A DNA stretch of 51,689 nt from Castellaniella sp041675725 (GTDB lineage: Bacteria; Pseudomonadota; Gammaproteobacteria; Burkholderiales; Burkholderiaceae_B). Below the pieces are notes generated by a model. The model saw only the letters and a program-made list of their open reading frames with translations, had not been told where the DNA came from and did not search any database. The stretch spans positions 1 to 51,689 of the forward strand of contig NZ_JBAYTI010000018.1 of NCBI RefSeq assembly GCF_041675725.1, in the 5' to 3' direction. Shown in pieces: positions 24,190 through 33,672 of this stretch (positions within the stretch are counted from its first letter, which is position 1; each line of letters begins with the position of its first letter). The translations under genes and the position numbers were made by a program.

Positions 24190-25356
24190 TCATCTGCTCA
24201 GGAAACTCCGGCCAATCAGCTGACGGTGGATCTGATTCGTCCCTTCCCATATCTGGGTAATCTTGGCATCACGCATCAGGCGCTCGACCCGAAAATCCTT
24301 GATATACCCATAGCCGCCAAACAGCTGGACCGCATCCGTCGTGATGCGCATGGCCAGATCGGAAGCACGCATCTTGAGCATGGATGACTCTTGGCCGATA
24401 TTATCCACACCGGCTTCAATTCTTTGGGCGACATGCCATAGCCACCGTTCACAGAATGCCAGGTCTGTCGCCATGTCGGCGATCATGAATTGAATCCCTT
24501 GATTTTCTATGATCTTGCGGCCTGACTGCTTGCGTTCATTGACATATTTCACAGCGTCGTCGAATGCGGCGCGGGCGATCCCCAACGCGTGCGCAGCCAC
24601 ACTGGGGCGAGACCGGTTGAGAAAATGGAACAACATCGCCAACCCATCCCCCGGGCTTCGCAGCAAATTGCTGCGCGGCACGCGGCAATTTTCAAAAGAC
24701 AAAGTCGCCGTACTGGACGCCCGCATGCCCATCTTGTTTTCAGTGCGTACGACCTGGAAGCCTGGCGTACCCTTTTCGACGACGACGATGGATATCGCGT
24801 CCTTGCCGGTTCCCAGGGGCCCCCATTTGCCGAACAATACAAGATAATCGCAGACATCCCCATTGGTGATGAAAGTCTTGGAGCCATTTATGACGATGGC
24901 GTCACCGTCCGGGGAAAAGGTGGTTTTCATCCCGGTCGCATCCGATCCCGCATCCGGCTCGGTCAGGGCCAACGCCACCAAGGCGCCATCGGCAATGCGG
25001 GGCAACCAGCTTCTTTTTTGCGCTTCGTCGGCAAAATCGACAATAGGGCCCGTTCCGTGAAAATTCGTGGCCCAGATGATGCCAGTCGATGCGCACGCCT
25101 TGCTGATCTCATGACAGCATGCCAAGTAGGCCGAATAGGAAAGCTCCGTGCCCCCATACGCCTGCGGCACGAACATCGAATTCAACCCCAGTTCGTTGAT
25201 GTCCTTGATGTTTTCCCAAGGAAAACGGGCACTTTCATCCAGGTCTGCAGCCCGGGGAGCAATTCGGCGAGTGGCCAGCTCGTGCACACTGTCGATGAGC
25301 AAGCGCTCGTGTTCCGGAAATTCGATGGAGGCATCAAGCCGTTCCAGTACATTCAT
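24190..25356 (-). CDS. Acyl-CoA dehydrogenase (canonical)
   Basis: Product of 388 residues. The ATG at 25356 is chosen: GAGGTG precedes it by five bases, whereas the frame's first ATG at 25398 would overlap the upstream gene. Flavoprotein features: LALTEPDAGSDATGMKT, KTFITNGD, QLFGGYGYIKDFRVERLMRDAKITQIWEGTNQI, given here by its core RDAKIT-QIWEGTNQI, where the catalytic glutamate is the E of WEGT. It introduces the alpha-beta double bond in an acyl-CoA; electrons go to ETF. Butyryl/glutaryl-type family wording. It starts eight bases after the SDR stop, so it is in one operon. Confidence 0.92.
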   Translation of the reverse strand: MNVLERLDASIEFPEHERLLIDSVHELATRRIAPRAADLDESARFPWENIKDINELGLNSMFVPQAYGGTELSYSAYLACCHEISKACASTGIIWATNFHGTGPIVDFADEAQKRSWLPRIADGALVALALTEPDAGSDATGMKTTFSPDGDAIVINGSKTFITNGDVCDYLVLFGKWGPLGTGKDAISIVVVEKGTPGFQVVRTENKMGMRASSTATLSFENCRVPRSNLLRSPGDGLAMLFHFLNRSRPSVAAHALGIARAAFDDAVKYVNERKQSGRKIIENQGIQFMIADMATDLAFCERWLWHVAQRIEAGVDNIGQESSMLKMRASDLAMRITTDAVQLFGGYGYIKDFRVERLMRDAKITQIWEGTNQIHRQLIGRSFLSR

Positions 25357-25363
25357 ATTCACC

Positions 25364-26104
25364 TCATAAAGACATTGAACGCCCACCATCAACGACAATC
25401 GTTTCGCCTGTCAGGAAAGCAATCCTTTCACCATAAAGCGCTGCTATCAAGCGCGCCACTTCATTGACCATGCCCACGCGCCCAACGGGCGTCCTCGAGA
25501 TCACTTTTGCAGCATTCGACTCATCACTAAGAAACGCACGGTTCATTTCCGTTTCTATATAGCCGGGCGCCACCGTCAGCAAACCGATGCCCTTTGAGCC
25601 CCACTCGGCTGCCAGGCAGCGCGTCATTGCCTCGACCGCCGCCTTGGAAGCGCTGTATGCGACGTTGTATTTCGCCCCCATTCGGGCAAAAAATGAACCG
25701 ATATTGACGATCAGGCTCTGATCGTTTTGTATCAGATAGGGGTAGACTTCGCGGGCCGCCACGAAAACCGCATTCACATTGATGCGCATGATCCGTTCGA
25801 ATTCCTGGCTCGAAAAGGCCCGGGATGGCCCGCTGCCATGCACGCCGGCATTATTGACGAGCCCTTTGATGCCGCCCGCCCAATCTGCTGAGTCGTGGAA
25901 AGCAGACTGCAAATCCTTTTCATTGGACACATCGCAGGACAGGCATAGAACACGATCACGCCAATCCGCGGCATCGGATGCGCTCGGCATACCCCCGCTG
26001 CGTGACAGGCATGCGACGTGATGCCCCCGTCGCAGGAGCTCGGCGGCAATGCCCGCTCCGATCCCGCGGCTCGCACCGGTGACGACTATGGCGTTCCTGG
26101 ACAT
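25364..26104 (-). CDS. Classical SDR, FabG/3-hydroxyacyl-CoA dehydrogenase-like
   Basis: Product of 246 residues from ATG 26104, which has GGGGGATAG immediately upstream. All classical marks are present: TGASRGIG (8-15), NNAGVHGSG, the catalytic serine in VNIGSFFARMG, YSASKAAVEAM (Tyr and Lys kept), and APGYIETEM. In this operon the simplest role is oxidation of a 3-hydroxyacyl-CoA to the 3-oxoacyl-CoA that the thiolase then splits. FabG-type reduction in the other direction cannot be excluded from sequence. Next downstream is an acyl-CoA dehydrogenase. Confidence 0.9.
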   Translation of the reverse strand: MSRNAIVVTGASRGIGAGIAAELLRRGHHVACLSRSGGMPSASDAADWRDRVLCLSCDVSNEKDLQSAFHDSADWAGGIKGLVNNAGVHGSGPSRAFSSQEFERIMRINVNAVFVAAREVYPYLIQNDQSLIVNIGSFFARMGAKYNVAYSASKAAVEAMTRCLAAEWGSKGIGLLTVAPGYIETEMNRAFLSDESNAAKVISRTPVGRVGMVNEVARLIAALYGERIAFLTGETIVVDGGRSMSL

Positions 26105-26159
26105 GCCTATCCCCCTGACCGCAACGTGTTGGCCTTGCATTTTCCGATCGACGCCCGCA

Positions 26160-27407
26160 CTAGATCACCCCCTTGCGCCTTAGCGCATCCACGTCCGGGG
26201 TTTCCATGCCGATGACCTCGCGCAAGACAGCCTCGGTATCCGCACCCAGCTCGGGGGGAACGCGATCGAACCCCGGCGCCTCGCCGTCGAAACGGATGCC
26301 CAGCCCCACCTGGGGAATGGCGTCCGCCCCCGCATCCATCGCATAGAACAAGCCACGATCGAGCAGCTCGGGATCGCGCGCGATCTGATCGACCCGGTTG
26401 ATGGGACCCGCCGGCACCCTGTGCTCTCCAAATAACCGGAGCCAATGGCCCCGTGTCTGGGTGGATAACAGGGCCTGTATTTGCTGCACCAGCTCGGCCC
26501 GCTGCGCCACGCGCCCGCCATTGCTCTGCAGGGTCGCATCCCGAGCCCAGTCGGGGCGTTGCACGGCTTGACAGAAGCGCTGCCATATTGCGTCATTGGC
26601 CAATGCCAGCGTCATGGGCTCATCGGCCGTAGAAAATACCTGATAGACGGCGATCACGCTGTCCTTGGCACCCGAGCGGCGCGGCACGATCCCACTGCCC
26701 AGATAGCTGACGATCCTGGGGGTCAGAAAACGCGTCATGCTGTCCACCAGCGATATTTCGACCAACTGCCCGGCGCCGGTGCGCGCCCGCCCCATCAAGG
26801 CGGCCATGCAGCCCATGGCGGCATCCGCGCCTGCAAGTAGATCGGCGGCCGGCGTGCCCACCTTTTGCGGCGCATCGTCGGCCTCGCCGGTCAGATCCAT
26901 CACGCCGCTATACCCTTCGGCGATCAGGTCGTAACACGGATCATCCTGACGCGCGCCGGACAGGCCAAAACCGGTCAACGATACATAGATGAGGTCCGGC
27001 CGCACCGCCCGTACCGTCTCATAATCGATGCGCAGCTTGCGCAGCACCGCAGGCAATTGGTTCGTCACGAGCACATCGCACTGCCTGATCAGCTGGCACA
27101 AAACCCCATAGCCGGCCTCTTGGGCGATATCCAACGTGACGCTGCGCTTGTTCCGGTTCACGCTCAAGTACCACAATGCATGACCCGCATGGGTCGGCGG
27201 TTTCCAATGCCGTGAATCATCGCCTCTGCCGGGCCGTTCGACCTTGATCACCTCGGCCCCGAAATCGGCCAGCAGCATGGTGCCATAGGGCCCCGCGAGC
27301 GACGTCGTCAGGTCCAATACGCGGACGCCTTGCAGCAGATCCAGCCTGCCGCCCTGCGCACGCCGAGGCAGAAAGTCGAGTGGCAATGGGTCTTGCACCT
27401 GGCTCAT
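26160..27407 (-). CDS. CaiB/BaiF-family (class III) CoA transferase
   Basis: Product of 415 residues. GVRVLDLTTSLAGPYGTMLLADFGAEVIKVE is the family opening (core LAGPYGTMLLADFGAEVIK); NRNKRSVTLDI follows; the catalytic aspartate is in CYDLIAEGYSGVMDLTGE. It moves CoA from one acid to another without ATP, so it could pass CoA from a pathway product to the incoming acid. Together with the AMP-forming ligase just upstream (stop 27411, ATG 27407) the operon has two ways of making the CoA ester. The substrate is unknown. Confidence 0.91.
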   Translation of the reverse strand: MSQVQDPLPLDFLPRRAQGGRLDLLQGVRVLDLTTSLAGPYGTMLLADFGAEVIKVERPGRGDDSRHWKPPTHAGHALWYLSVNRNKRSVTLDIAQEAGYGVLCQLIRQCDVLVTNQLPAVLRKLRIDYETVRAVRPDLIYVSLTGFGLSGARQDDPCYDLIAEGYSGVMDLTGEADDAPQKVGTPAADLLAGADAAMGCMAALMGRARTGAGQLVEISLVDSMTRFLTPRIVSYLGSGIVPRRSGAKDSVIAVYQVFSTADEPMTLALANDAIWQRFCQAVQRPDWARDATLQSNGGRVAQRAELVQQIQALLSTQTRGHWLRLFGEHRVPAGPINRVDQIARDPELLDRGLFYAMDAGADAIPQVGLGIRFDGEAPGFDRVPPELGADTEAVLREVIGMETPDVDALRRKGVI

Positions 27408-27410
27408 TTT

Positions 27411-29057
27411 CTATCCCACAAATTTCTTTTCATTGATGAAACCTTCACGCAGCTTGAACTTCTGGACCTTGCCGCTCGGCGTCATGGGCATGCTGTCCAC
27501 GATGGACAGATACTCTGGAAGCTTATATTTGGCGACATTCATGGATTCGAGAAAACCGACCAGCTCGGGCAACGTGGGTTCGCCGTTGCCGCTGGGTATC
27601 ACAAAAGCACAGCTCTTTTCACCGAGTCGCGCATCGGGCACGGACACCACCGCCACATCCCTGACTTTGGCATGCTGCAACAACAGTTCTTCGAGCTCGC
27701 GGGCACTGACCTTCAAGCCGCCCCTGTTGATGATGTCTTTCTTGCGCCCCACGATCCGTATGTATCCATCGACGTCCATGACGGCCAAGTCATTGCTGAA
27801 CAGCCAGCCATCCTGCAAAAATGTCTGGCGCGTCCGTTCCGGATCATTGAAGTAACCCAAGGCGGTATGCGGCCCCCGGGTGGCCAACTCGCCGACCTCT
27901 CCCGGAGGCAGTATCCGCGTACGCGTGTCGTCGAACACCGCCAGCTCACAGCCAGGCATGGCGCACCCATCTGTGCCCCAAAGCTTTTCTTGTGGATCGT
28001 CGGGCTTGGATGCACTGCCCACGAAGCATTCCGTCATGCCCCACATGCCAATCAACAGACACCCGAGGGTCTCCTGGGCCTGCAACCCCAGGCTGCGCGG
28101 AATCGGCGCCCCGGCACTGGCGAAAATCTTCAGTGACGACGTGTCGCGCTTCCCCGCCGAGGGCGAGTTCAGCATCATCGAAACGAATGGCGTCGCTGAG
28201 AGCGTGAACGTACAGCGTTCTGCTTCTATGAGACGCAAGGCCTCTTCAGGATCCCAGATATCCTGCAGCACCAGTTTCGCACCCAGCATGAGCGCCTGGC
28301 GCATGCCCCATAAAAACCCGGTGCCGTGCGCGATGGGCGACGGCGCCCAGACCACGTCCCGATCCGTCAAACTGAGCAGTTGGGCCATGGCGCGATTGCC
28401 ATACAACATCGTATTGTGGCTGTGCACGACCCCTTTCGGACTGGACTCTGTCCCGGACGTAAAAATAATGGTCGACACCGCATCCGCGTCATGCTCGATC
28501 GGCGGCAGCGGATGATCATTGTCCCGAAGCAGCTCTCGAAATGAACGCATGCCTTCGGGCGCCGTCTCGCTGACCACGAACACGTCACGCAAGTCGGGCA
28601 ACTCGGCTCTCAGCTCGCGGTACATGGCCGGATAATCCCAGCCCCTGTAATGGTTCGGAATGATGGCGAGCACCGAATGGGCAAACCCCAATATGTAACT
28701 CAACTCATGGCGGCGATAGATCGGCAACAGCGGGTTGATGATCGCTCCCACACGGGTCAGTGCAATATGAGTGATGACGAATTCCTGCCAATTGGGCAAT
28801 TGCACAGAAACCACATCCCCCGCCCGCAAGCCGAACGCAACCAGGTTCCTGGCCACCGCACGTGATTTCCTATCTAATTCGGAAAATGTCAAGTCTGGCA
28901 TTCCCGGCGAAACCAAAGCCACGGCATCGGGCTTGGCCGCTGTCGCACGATCGAAATAGTCCAGAATGGTCTGATCGGCCCACCAGCCTTCACTACGATA
29001 ATGGCGCGCCACGTCGTCATTGACCTTGGTATCTTGACCTTCATCTTTCTGCGTCAT
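27411..29057 (-). CDS. AMP-forming acyl-CoA ligase, alicyclic/aromatic carboxylate type
   Basis: Product of 548 residues. AMP-binding P-loop IIFTSGTESSPKGVVHSH, later GMWGMTECFVGS, the hinge aspartate region NDLAVMDVDGYIRIVGRKKDIINRGG (core GRKKDIINRGG) and the catalytic lysine in PSGKVQKFKLRE. The N-terminal WWADQTILDYFDRATAAKPD reads like cyclohexanecarboxylate-CoA ligase (AliA) and relatives, so a cyclic or branched carboxylate is a reasonable guess, not a proof. It would activate the acid imported by the neighbouring Liv transporter. The 225-base gap upstream probably holds an internal promoter, though none is convincing. Confidence 0.9.
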   Translation of the reverse strand: MTQKDEGQDTKVNDDVARHYRSEGWWADQTILDYFDRATAAKPDAVALVSPGMPDLTFSELDRKSRAVARNLVAFGLRAGDVVSVQLPNWQEFVITHIALTRVGAIINPLLPIYRRHELSYILGFAHSVLAIIPNHYRGWDYPAMYRELRAELPDLRDVFVVSETAPEGMRSFRELLRDNDHPLPPIEHDADAVSTIIFTSGTESSPKGVVHSHNTMLYGNRAMAQLLSLTDRDVVWAPSPIAHGTGFLWGMRQALMLGAKLVLQDIWDPEEALRLIEAERCTFTLSATPFVSMMLNSPSAGKRDTSSLKIFASAGAPIPRSLGLQAQETLGCLLIGMWGMTECFVGSASKPDDPQEKLWGTDGCAMPGCELAVFDDTRTRILPPGEVGELATRGPHTALGYFNDPERTRQTFLQDGWLFSNDLAVMDVDGYIRIVGRKKDIINRGGLKVSARELEELLLQHAKVRDVAVVSVPDARLGEKSCAFVIPSGNGEPTLPELVGFLESMNVAKYKLPEYLSIVDSMPMTPSGKVQKFKLREGFINEKKFVG

Positions 29058-29282
29058 GTTGCTATGTCCTATATTAGATTGGATTTTTTCTATGATTGGC
29101 CCCTTGCGGACGGCCGGGGAAAGACGCCATCCGCACCTGGCGCATCATAGGGATTCCAAAGTAATTCCTCGTCTGGTATACCTGTGCGCCAGGTGTCTCA
29201 GGAGACCCGGCCATATCCAATCCGGCGACGGATCCGGTGCCGGCGATCCACACCCGTCAAGCCGATCTTCATCGCTGGCGCC

Positions 29283-30158
29283 CTACTCGACGCGGCGGGC
29301 ACTTGCATAATCCAGCTCGAAGTATTCAGGCCGGCCGCCAAACCAGGGGTCGCCCCAGTTCTGCTGCCCGCCATCGATATTCAGCACTTCGCCGGTGATG
29401 TATTTGCTGGCATCCGACGCCAGGTAGGTAATGCCCTCTGTGATATCAGTGGGCGTTCCCGCATGTTTCATTGGATTGGCCTGTTCGAAACTTGCCTGGC
29501 CCGCCTCGTTGTAATAACCGAAGGCGTCTGTCTTGATCGTTCCCGGGGCCAGGCAATTCACCCGGATGTTGTAGGGTGCCCACTCGACTGAAACCGTCTT
29601 GGACAAGAAGATGACACCCGCTCGGGCCGCACAGGTATGGGCCACCATCGGCAGCCCGCGCCAGATGACCACGACCACGTTGATGATGTTTCCTGGCTGC
29701 TGGTGTTCTTTCCAGCGCTGCGCCGCGGCTTGCATCATGTACCACGTGCCATTCAGGTTGGTGTCGATGACGGCGTTCCAGCCCTTTGGTTTGATATCCA
29801 GTGCGGGACTCGCAAATTGACCCCCCGCATTGTTGATCAATACATCCAGCCGACCGAATTCGCGCCATGTGACATCCATGAGCTCACTGACCTGATCCGG
29901 ATCGCGTATCGTCATGGGCTGCGCGATGACCCGGGTACCGTGTTTCCGCAACGCTTCCGCAGCGGCATTCAGCCGATCCGCGTCGCGACCGCAGATTACG
30001 AGTGTAGCGCCCAGCCGCGCAAATTGCTCTGCTGCATGCTTGCCCAAACCGGTCGCACCACCCGATATCAGTACGACCTTGTCCTTGAACAATCCATCAC
30101 AGAAGACCGTTTCCCTACTTTCTACCTGTTTCGTCGGGTTCTGGTTCTTGTCCGTCAT
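29283..30158 (-). CDS. PECR-like SDR (2-enoyl-CoA reductase-like)
   Basis: Product of 291 residues from ATG 30158, with TAGGAG eight bases upstream. The cofactor motif is SGGATGLGKHAAEQFARLG, and NNAGGQF is present. Around the active site it reads MVAHTCAARAGVIFLSKT, the same style as peroxisomal trans-2-enoyl-CoA reductase (HSGAARAGV), in which the classical YxxxK is absent. So the missing Tyr/Lys is a family trait. It may reduce a 2-enoyl-CoA or a dienoyl-CoA, useful for an unsaturated or cyclic acid. The tail of about 25 residues after YITGEVLNIDGGQ is aromatic and specific to this group. Confidence 0.85.
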   Translation of the reverse strand: MTDKNQNPTKQVESRETVFCDGLFKDKVVLISGGATGLGKHAAEQFARLGATLVICGRDADRLNAAAEALRKHGTRVIAQPMTIRDPDQVSELMDVTWREFGRLDVLINNAGGQFASPALDIKPKGWNAVIDTNLNGTWYMMQAAAQRWKEHQQPGNIINVVVVIWRGLPMVAHTCAARAGVIFLSKTVSVEWAPYNIRVNCLAPGTIKTDAFGYYNEAGQASFEQANPMKHAGTPTDITEGITYLASDASKYITGEVLNIDGGQQNWGDPWFGGRPEYFELDYASARRVE

Positions 30159-30182
30159 CTCTATTTACTCCTACAAAAAAGC

Positions 30183-30953
30183 TCAGCGATCACGAAACTG
30201 CGGGGTCCGTTTCGCCAAAAACGCCTGAATACCCTCTTGTCCGTCTTCACTACGCATGGATACCGTGGACAAATCGGCCTCGATGGAAAGGCCCTCGTGC
30301 AGCGGAACAGCCGTGCCGCGCAACGCCGCATCACGCACCAAACGCAAAGTCAGCAAACTATGATGATTGAAGGTTCGCGCAAATGCGACGGCATGCTGCA
30401 ACGGATCGTCGGCGTCGATCAGCTTGTGCAGCAGCCCGATGCGCAGCGCTTCTTCTGCGGCCACGAAACGCCCCGTCATCAGCATTTCCAGCGCGGCGCC
30501 CACGCCGATCAAGCGCGGCAACCGCTGCGTACCCCCGTAACCGGGCACCAAGCCCAACTTGACTTCCGGCAGCCCGAAACGCGCATTGGCCGTCCCCAAC
30601 CGAAAAGTGCAAGCCAGCGCAAGCTCGCAGCCGCCGCCGAGTGCGTAGCCATCGACCACGGCGATGCTGGGCAGCATAAAGCTTTCGATCCGGCTGAACA
30701 CGCTCTGGCCGAGTCGCGTACCCGCATATTCTTCGGGCACGGTTCGATCCAGCAGTTCGCTTATGTCGGCACCGGCACAAAACGCTTTCCCACCGGCGCC
30801 ATAAAATATCAGGCAACGCGCGTCCGATGCCTGCACGTCGTCGAGCATCTGATTGATGGAACGCAGCATGCCATAATTCAAGGCATTCAACGCCTCTTTG
30901 CGCTGGATGGTGATGACGGCACACTCTCCCAAACGAGTCAGTTCGATAGCCAT
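30183..30953 (-). CDS. Enoyl-CoA hydratase/isomerase (crotonase family)
   Basis: Product of 256 residues; the ATG at 30953 (AAGGGA upstream) is chosen over the frame start at 31007, which overlaps the preceding gene. Oxyanion-hole segments KAFCAGADISEL and DGYALGGGCELALAC; the two catalytic glutamates are in GLPEVKLGLVPGYGG and AALEMLMTG. This fits a true hydratase that adds water to a 2-enoyl-CoA. In the pathway it follows the acyl-CoA dehydrogenases and precedes the SDR 3-hydroxyacyl-CoA dehydrogenase. Confidence 0.93.
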   Translation of the reverse strand: MAIELTRLGECAVITIQRKEALNALNYGMLRSINQMLDDVQASDARCLIFYGAGGKAFCAGADISELLDRTVPEEYAGTRLGQSVFSRIESFMLPSIAVVDGYALGGGCELALACTFRLGTANARFGLPEVKLGLVPGYGGTQRLPRLIGVGAALEMLMTGRFVAAEEALRIGLLHKLIDADDPLQHAVAFARTFNHHSLLTLRLVRDAALRGTAVPLHEGLSIEADLSTVSMRSEDGQEGIQAFLAKRTPQFRDR

Positions 30954-30978
30954 GGATGATCCCTTGGTCCTCATTGAA

Positions 30979-32157
30979 TTAATATGAACGGGGTAGCCCC
31001 AAATCATGAACAGCGATGAAGTTCAGGATCATTTCCTGGGGTATCGGCGCCACCGCAAACAGCCGCGCGTCGCGCCATAGCCGTTCGACATGGAATTCGC
31101 TGGCAAAACCCATGCCCCCCAGCGTCTGCACGGCGCGGTCTGTCGCAAAACAGGCCGCATCGGCCGCAAGCAGTTTGGCCACGTTGGCGGCGCTGGCGAA
31201 CGGCCGCTGCCGATCCATCAGCCATGCCGCCTGGCGATTCATCCAGCGTGCCGCTTCCAACTGCGCATGCGCCTGGGCCAACGGAAACTGGATCGCCTGA
31301 TAGCTGGCGATGGGGGTGTTTTTGTACACCTTTCTTTCGGTGGCATAATCGCAGGCCAGCTTGACGGCGATGCGACCCGTCCCGACGAGCCCGGCCGCGG
31401 TCACCATGCGTTCGCCATTGAGTATGGCAGTCAGCTCGGGCCAGGCGCCATCGAGCGTGCCGATCAATTCGTCATGCCGCACGACGACGTCGTCAAAGAA
31501 CACCTCATAGGCCGGCAGCGGCCGCGTCCCCGTTTTGCTGATTTTTTGCCGGCGGATCCCTTCGCGCTGACCATCGAGCAGAAACATGCTCAGCCCGTCC
31601 GTTTTCCTTGCAACCTGGTCGACGGGTGTCGTACGCGCGATCACAAGCATCCAACGCGCTTCACTGGCCAGCGTAATCCATACTTTTTGACCCCGAAGCA
31701 ACCAGCCCGACTCGTGTGCCCGAGCGTACGTCCGGATGTCCAGAGCGTTACTGCCGGCACTGGGTTCCGTCATCGCGAAACTCATGATCTCGGCGCCGTT
31801 CAGCAATTTTGGCAGCAATTCGCGCCGCATGTCATCAGAACCGTATTGCGCAATCGCCTGGCCTCCAAGGGCCGCGTTCATCATGAACATCTGCGCAAGC
31901 GCGATGCCGGCACCTGTCTCGCATAGCGCTTCGATGATCAATACCAGCTCGAGCATCCCCAGCCCGGCGCCCCCCGACGATTCCGGCAATGCAACGCCGG
32001 CAAGCCCGGCATCGCAAATCGCCTGCCAGTATTCGAGGGGCGGCACCTGCTCCTGATCGAGCCCGTGCCAGTAGTCCAGGCCATACGACTGGCCGATGCG
32101 GCGGGCCGCATCCACCAGCAGCACCTGCTCAGCGCTCATCTCAAATGACAACGTCAT
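30979..32157 (-). CDS. Acyl-CoA dehydrogenase with altered catalytic-base region
   Basis: Product of 392 residues from ATG 32157 (GGAGGG eleven bases upstream; ATG 32184 is possible but has the AGGG too close). ACAD features: ESSGGAGLGMLELVLI, FAMTEPSAGSNALDIRT, KVWITLASEAR, QTLGGMGFASEFHVERLWRDAR. At the site where most members have a glutamate in YEGT/WEGT, this one reads VAPIPQEMILNFI, so the base has moved or is missing. This PxPQEM ending occurs in a distinct ACAD subgroup (general recollection). It lies directly after the LivF gene, so it is linked to the imported acid. Confidence 0.86.
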   Translation of the reverse strand: MTLSFEMSAEQVLLVDAARRIGQSYGLDYWHGLDQEQVPPLEYWQAICDAGLAGVALPESSGGAGLGMLELVLIIEALCETGAGIALAQMFMMNAALGGQAIAQYGSDDMRRELLPKLLNGAEIMSFAMTEPSAGSNALDIRTYARAHESGWLLRGQKVWITLASEARWMLVIARTTPVDQVARKTDGLSMFLLDGQREGIRRQKISKTGTRPLPAYEVFFDDVVVRHDELIGTLDGAWPELTAILNGERMVTAAGLVGTGRIAVKLACDYATERKVYKNTPIASYQAIQFPLAQAHAQLEAARWMNRQAAWLMDRQRPFASAANVAKLLAADAACFATDRAVQTLGGMGFASEFHVERLWRDARLFAVAPIPQEMILNFIAVHDLGLPRSY

Positions 32158-32209
32158 GGAACCCGTTCCCTCCGTACCATCCATACCCTGGACCCATCCT
32201 CGCTATACG

Positions 32210-32926
32210 CTATACGGTTAGATAACGCGTTTTCACGTCTTCATTGACACGGAATTCGTCGACGGTTCCCGTGTATACCGCCTGCCCCTTGCTGATGACG
32301 GTGACATCCGTCGCGACACGCAGGCAGAAGTGCATGTTTTGCTCGGACAGCAGAACCGTCAGCCCAGCCTCGCGGAAACTCATGATGACCTCGGCAATGT
32401 GATTGACGATCAATGGCGCCAACCCTTCGGAGGGCTCGTCCAGAAGCAGAACCTCTGGGTTTCCCATGAGCGTGCGTGCAATGGACAGCATCTGCTGCTC
32501 GCCTCCGGACAGATAGCCCGCCGGACCATGGCGGCGCTCGTACAGGATGGGAAACATCTCGTAAATCCGCTGAAGCGTCCATTCGGGTAGATCGGGACGC
32601 CCTGGCTTGATGCCGAGTTCGAGATTTTCAAGAATGGTGTGGGCGGGAAATATCTGACGATCCTCGGGCACATAGCCCAGCCCGATCCGCGAGATCCGAT
32701 ACGGCGCCAATCCCTTGATGGACTGGCCGCGCAGCTTGAGTGTGCCGTCCCGGGCCGGCAGTATGCCCATGATGGTGCGCAACGTGGTGCTTTTCCCCGC
32801 GCCGTTGCGGCCTATCAGAGCCATGATCTGGCCGGCCTTTATCGTCACGTCGAGACCGAACAATGCCTGGCTGGTGCCATAGAATGCCGTCAAACCCTGA
32901 ACGGCCAGAAGGGTCTGTTCGCTCAT
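32210..32926 (-). CDS. livF: Branched-chain-type ABC transporter ATPase LivF
   Basis: ATPase of 238 residues. Walker A GRNGAGKSTTLR, signature GYLSGGEQQMLSIART, Walker B EVLLLDEPSEGLAP, and the H-loop region reads LLSEQNMHF, as in LivF proteins. The ATG overlaps the LivG stop (ATGA). It partners LivG at the LivHM pore to import the acid that the downstream CoA enzymes consume. Liv-type systems take branched amino acids, but many members of aromatic and alicyclic acid operons carry the carboxylate itself. Confidence 0.92.
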   Translation of the reverse strand: MSEQTLLAVQGLTAFYGTSQALFGLDVTIKAGQIMALIGRNGAGKSTTLRTIMGILPARDGTLKLRGQSIKGLAPYRISRIGLGYVPEDRQIFPAHTILENLELGIKPGRPDLPEWTLQRIYEMFPILYERRHGPAGYLSGGEQQMLSIARTLMGNPEVLLLDEPSEGLAPLIVNHIAEVIMSFREAGLTVLLSEQNMHFCLRVATDVTVISKGQAVYTGTVDEFRVNEDVKTRYLTV

Positions 32927-33672
32927 TCTTCGCCCCCTAAATACGCCTCGATGACCTTGGGATCGTGCTTGATCTCCTCGGGCGTACCGCTCGCCAGCAG
33001 CGAACCGTAACGCAATACGTAAACATACTGCGCAATGCCGAAGACGATTTCCATATCATGTTCGATGAAAATCAATGTCAGCTGTTTCTCTTCCCACAAG
33101 TGATGAATACGGTCGATCATCAATCGGCTCTCTTCGCGGCCCATCCCCGATGTCGGCTCATCGAGCAGAAGCACTTCGGGTTCCATGGCCAGCGCAAGGG
33201 CGATGTCGAGAATCTTCTTGTCGCCATGAGACAAGGCGCTGCATTGCTGCCTTTCGATACCACTGGCGCCGATGTCGCGCAGAATCTCCCTTGCCCGATC
33301 CAAAGCCTCCTGGTCCGGAAAATCGCCCCAAAGATTCAGCAAGGTATTTCTGTGCGACATCACGGCGGCCACCATCGCTTCAGCCACCGTAAAAGACGGA
33401 AACAGGCTGGCGACTTGAAACGCCCGCGCCACCCCCTGCCTGACGATCCCACTGGGATCCATCCCGGTGATCTCGACGCCATCGAGCTTGATACTGCCGG
33501 CGGTGGGCCGGATCTGACCCGTCATCAAATTGAACAAGGTCGTTTTGCCCGCACCATTAGGCCCTATCACCGCAGATAAAGCGCCCCGGGTGAAGTCCAG
33601 ATTGACATCATGGATGACCTGCAAGTTTCCAAACTTCTTGCTCAATCCCCGAATCGACATAACCCCATTCAT
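32923..33672 (-). CDS. livG: Branched-chain-type ABC transporter ATPase LivG
   Basis: ATPase of 249 residues. Walker A GPNGAGKTTLFNLMTG, signature variant CSALSHGDKKILDIAL (SHGDKK in place of SGGxQR, a form seen in LivG-like ATPases), Walker B VLLLDEPTSGMG, and the H-loop in IFIEHDMEIVFG. The long insert between Walker A and the signature is normal for LivG. Start and stop overlap LivM and LivF by four bases each, so all are coupled. Confidence 0.92.
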   Translation of the reverse strand: MNGVMSIRGLSKKFGNLQVIHDVNLDFTRGALSAVIGPNGAGKTTLFNLMTGQIRPTAGSIKLDGVEITGMDPSGIVRQGVARAFQVASLFPSFTVAEAMVAAVMSHRNTLLNLWGDFPDQEALDRAREILRDIGASGIERQQCSALSHGDKKILDIALALAMEPEVLLLDEPTSGMGREESRLMIDRIHHLWEEKQLTLIFIEHDMEIVFGIAQYVYVLRYGSLLASGTPEEIKHDPKVIEAYLGGEE

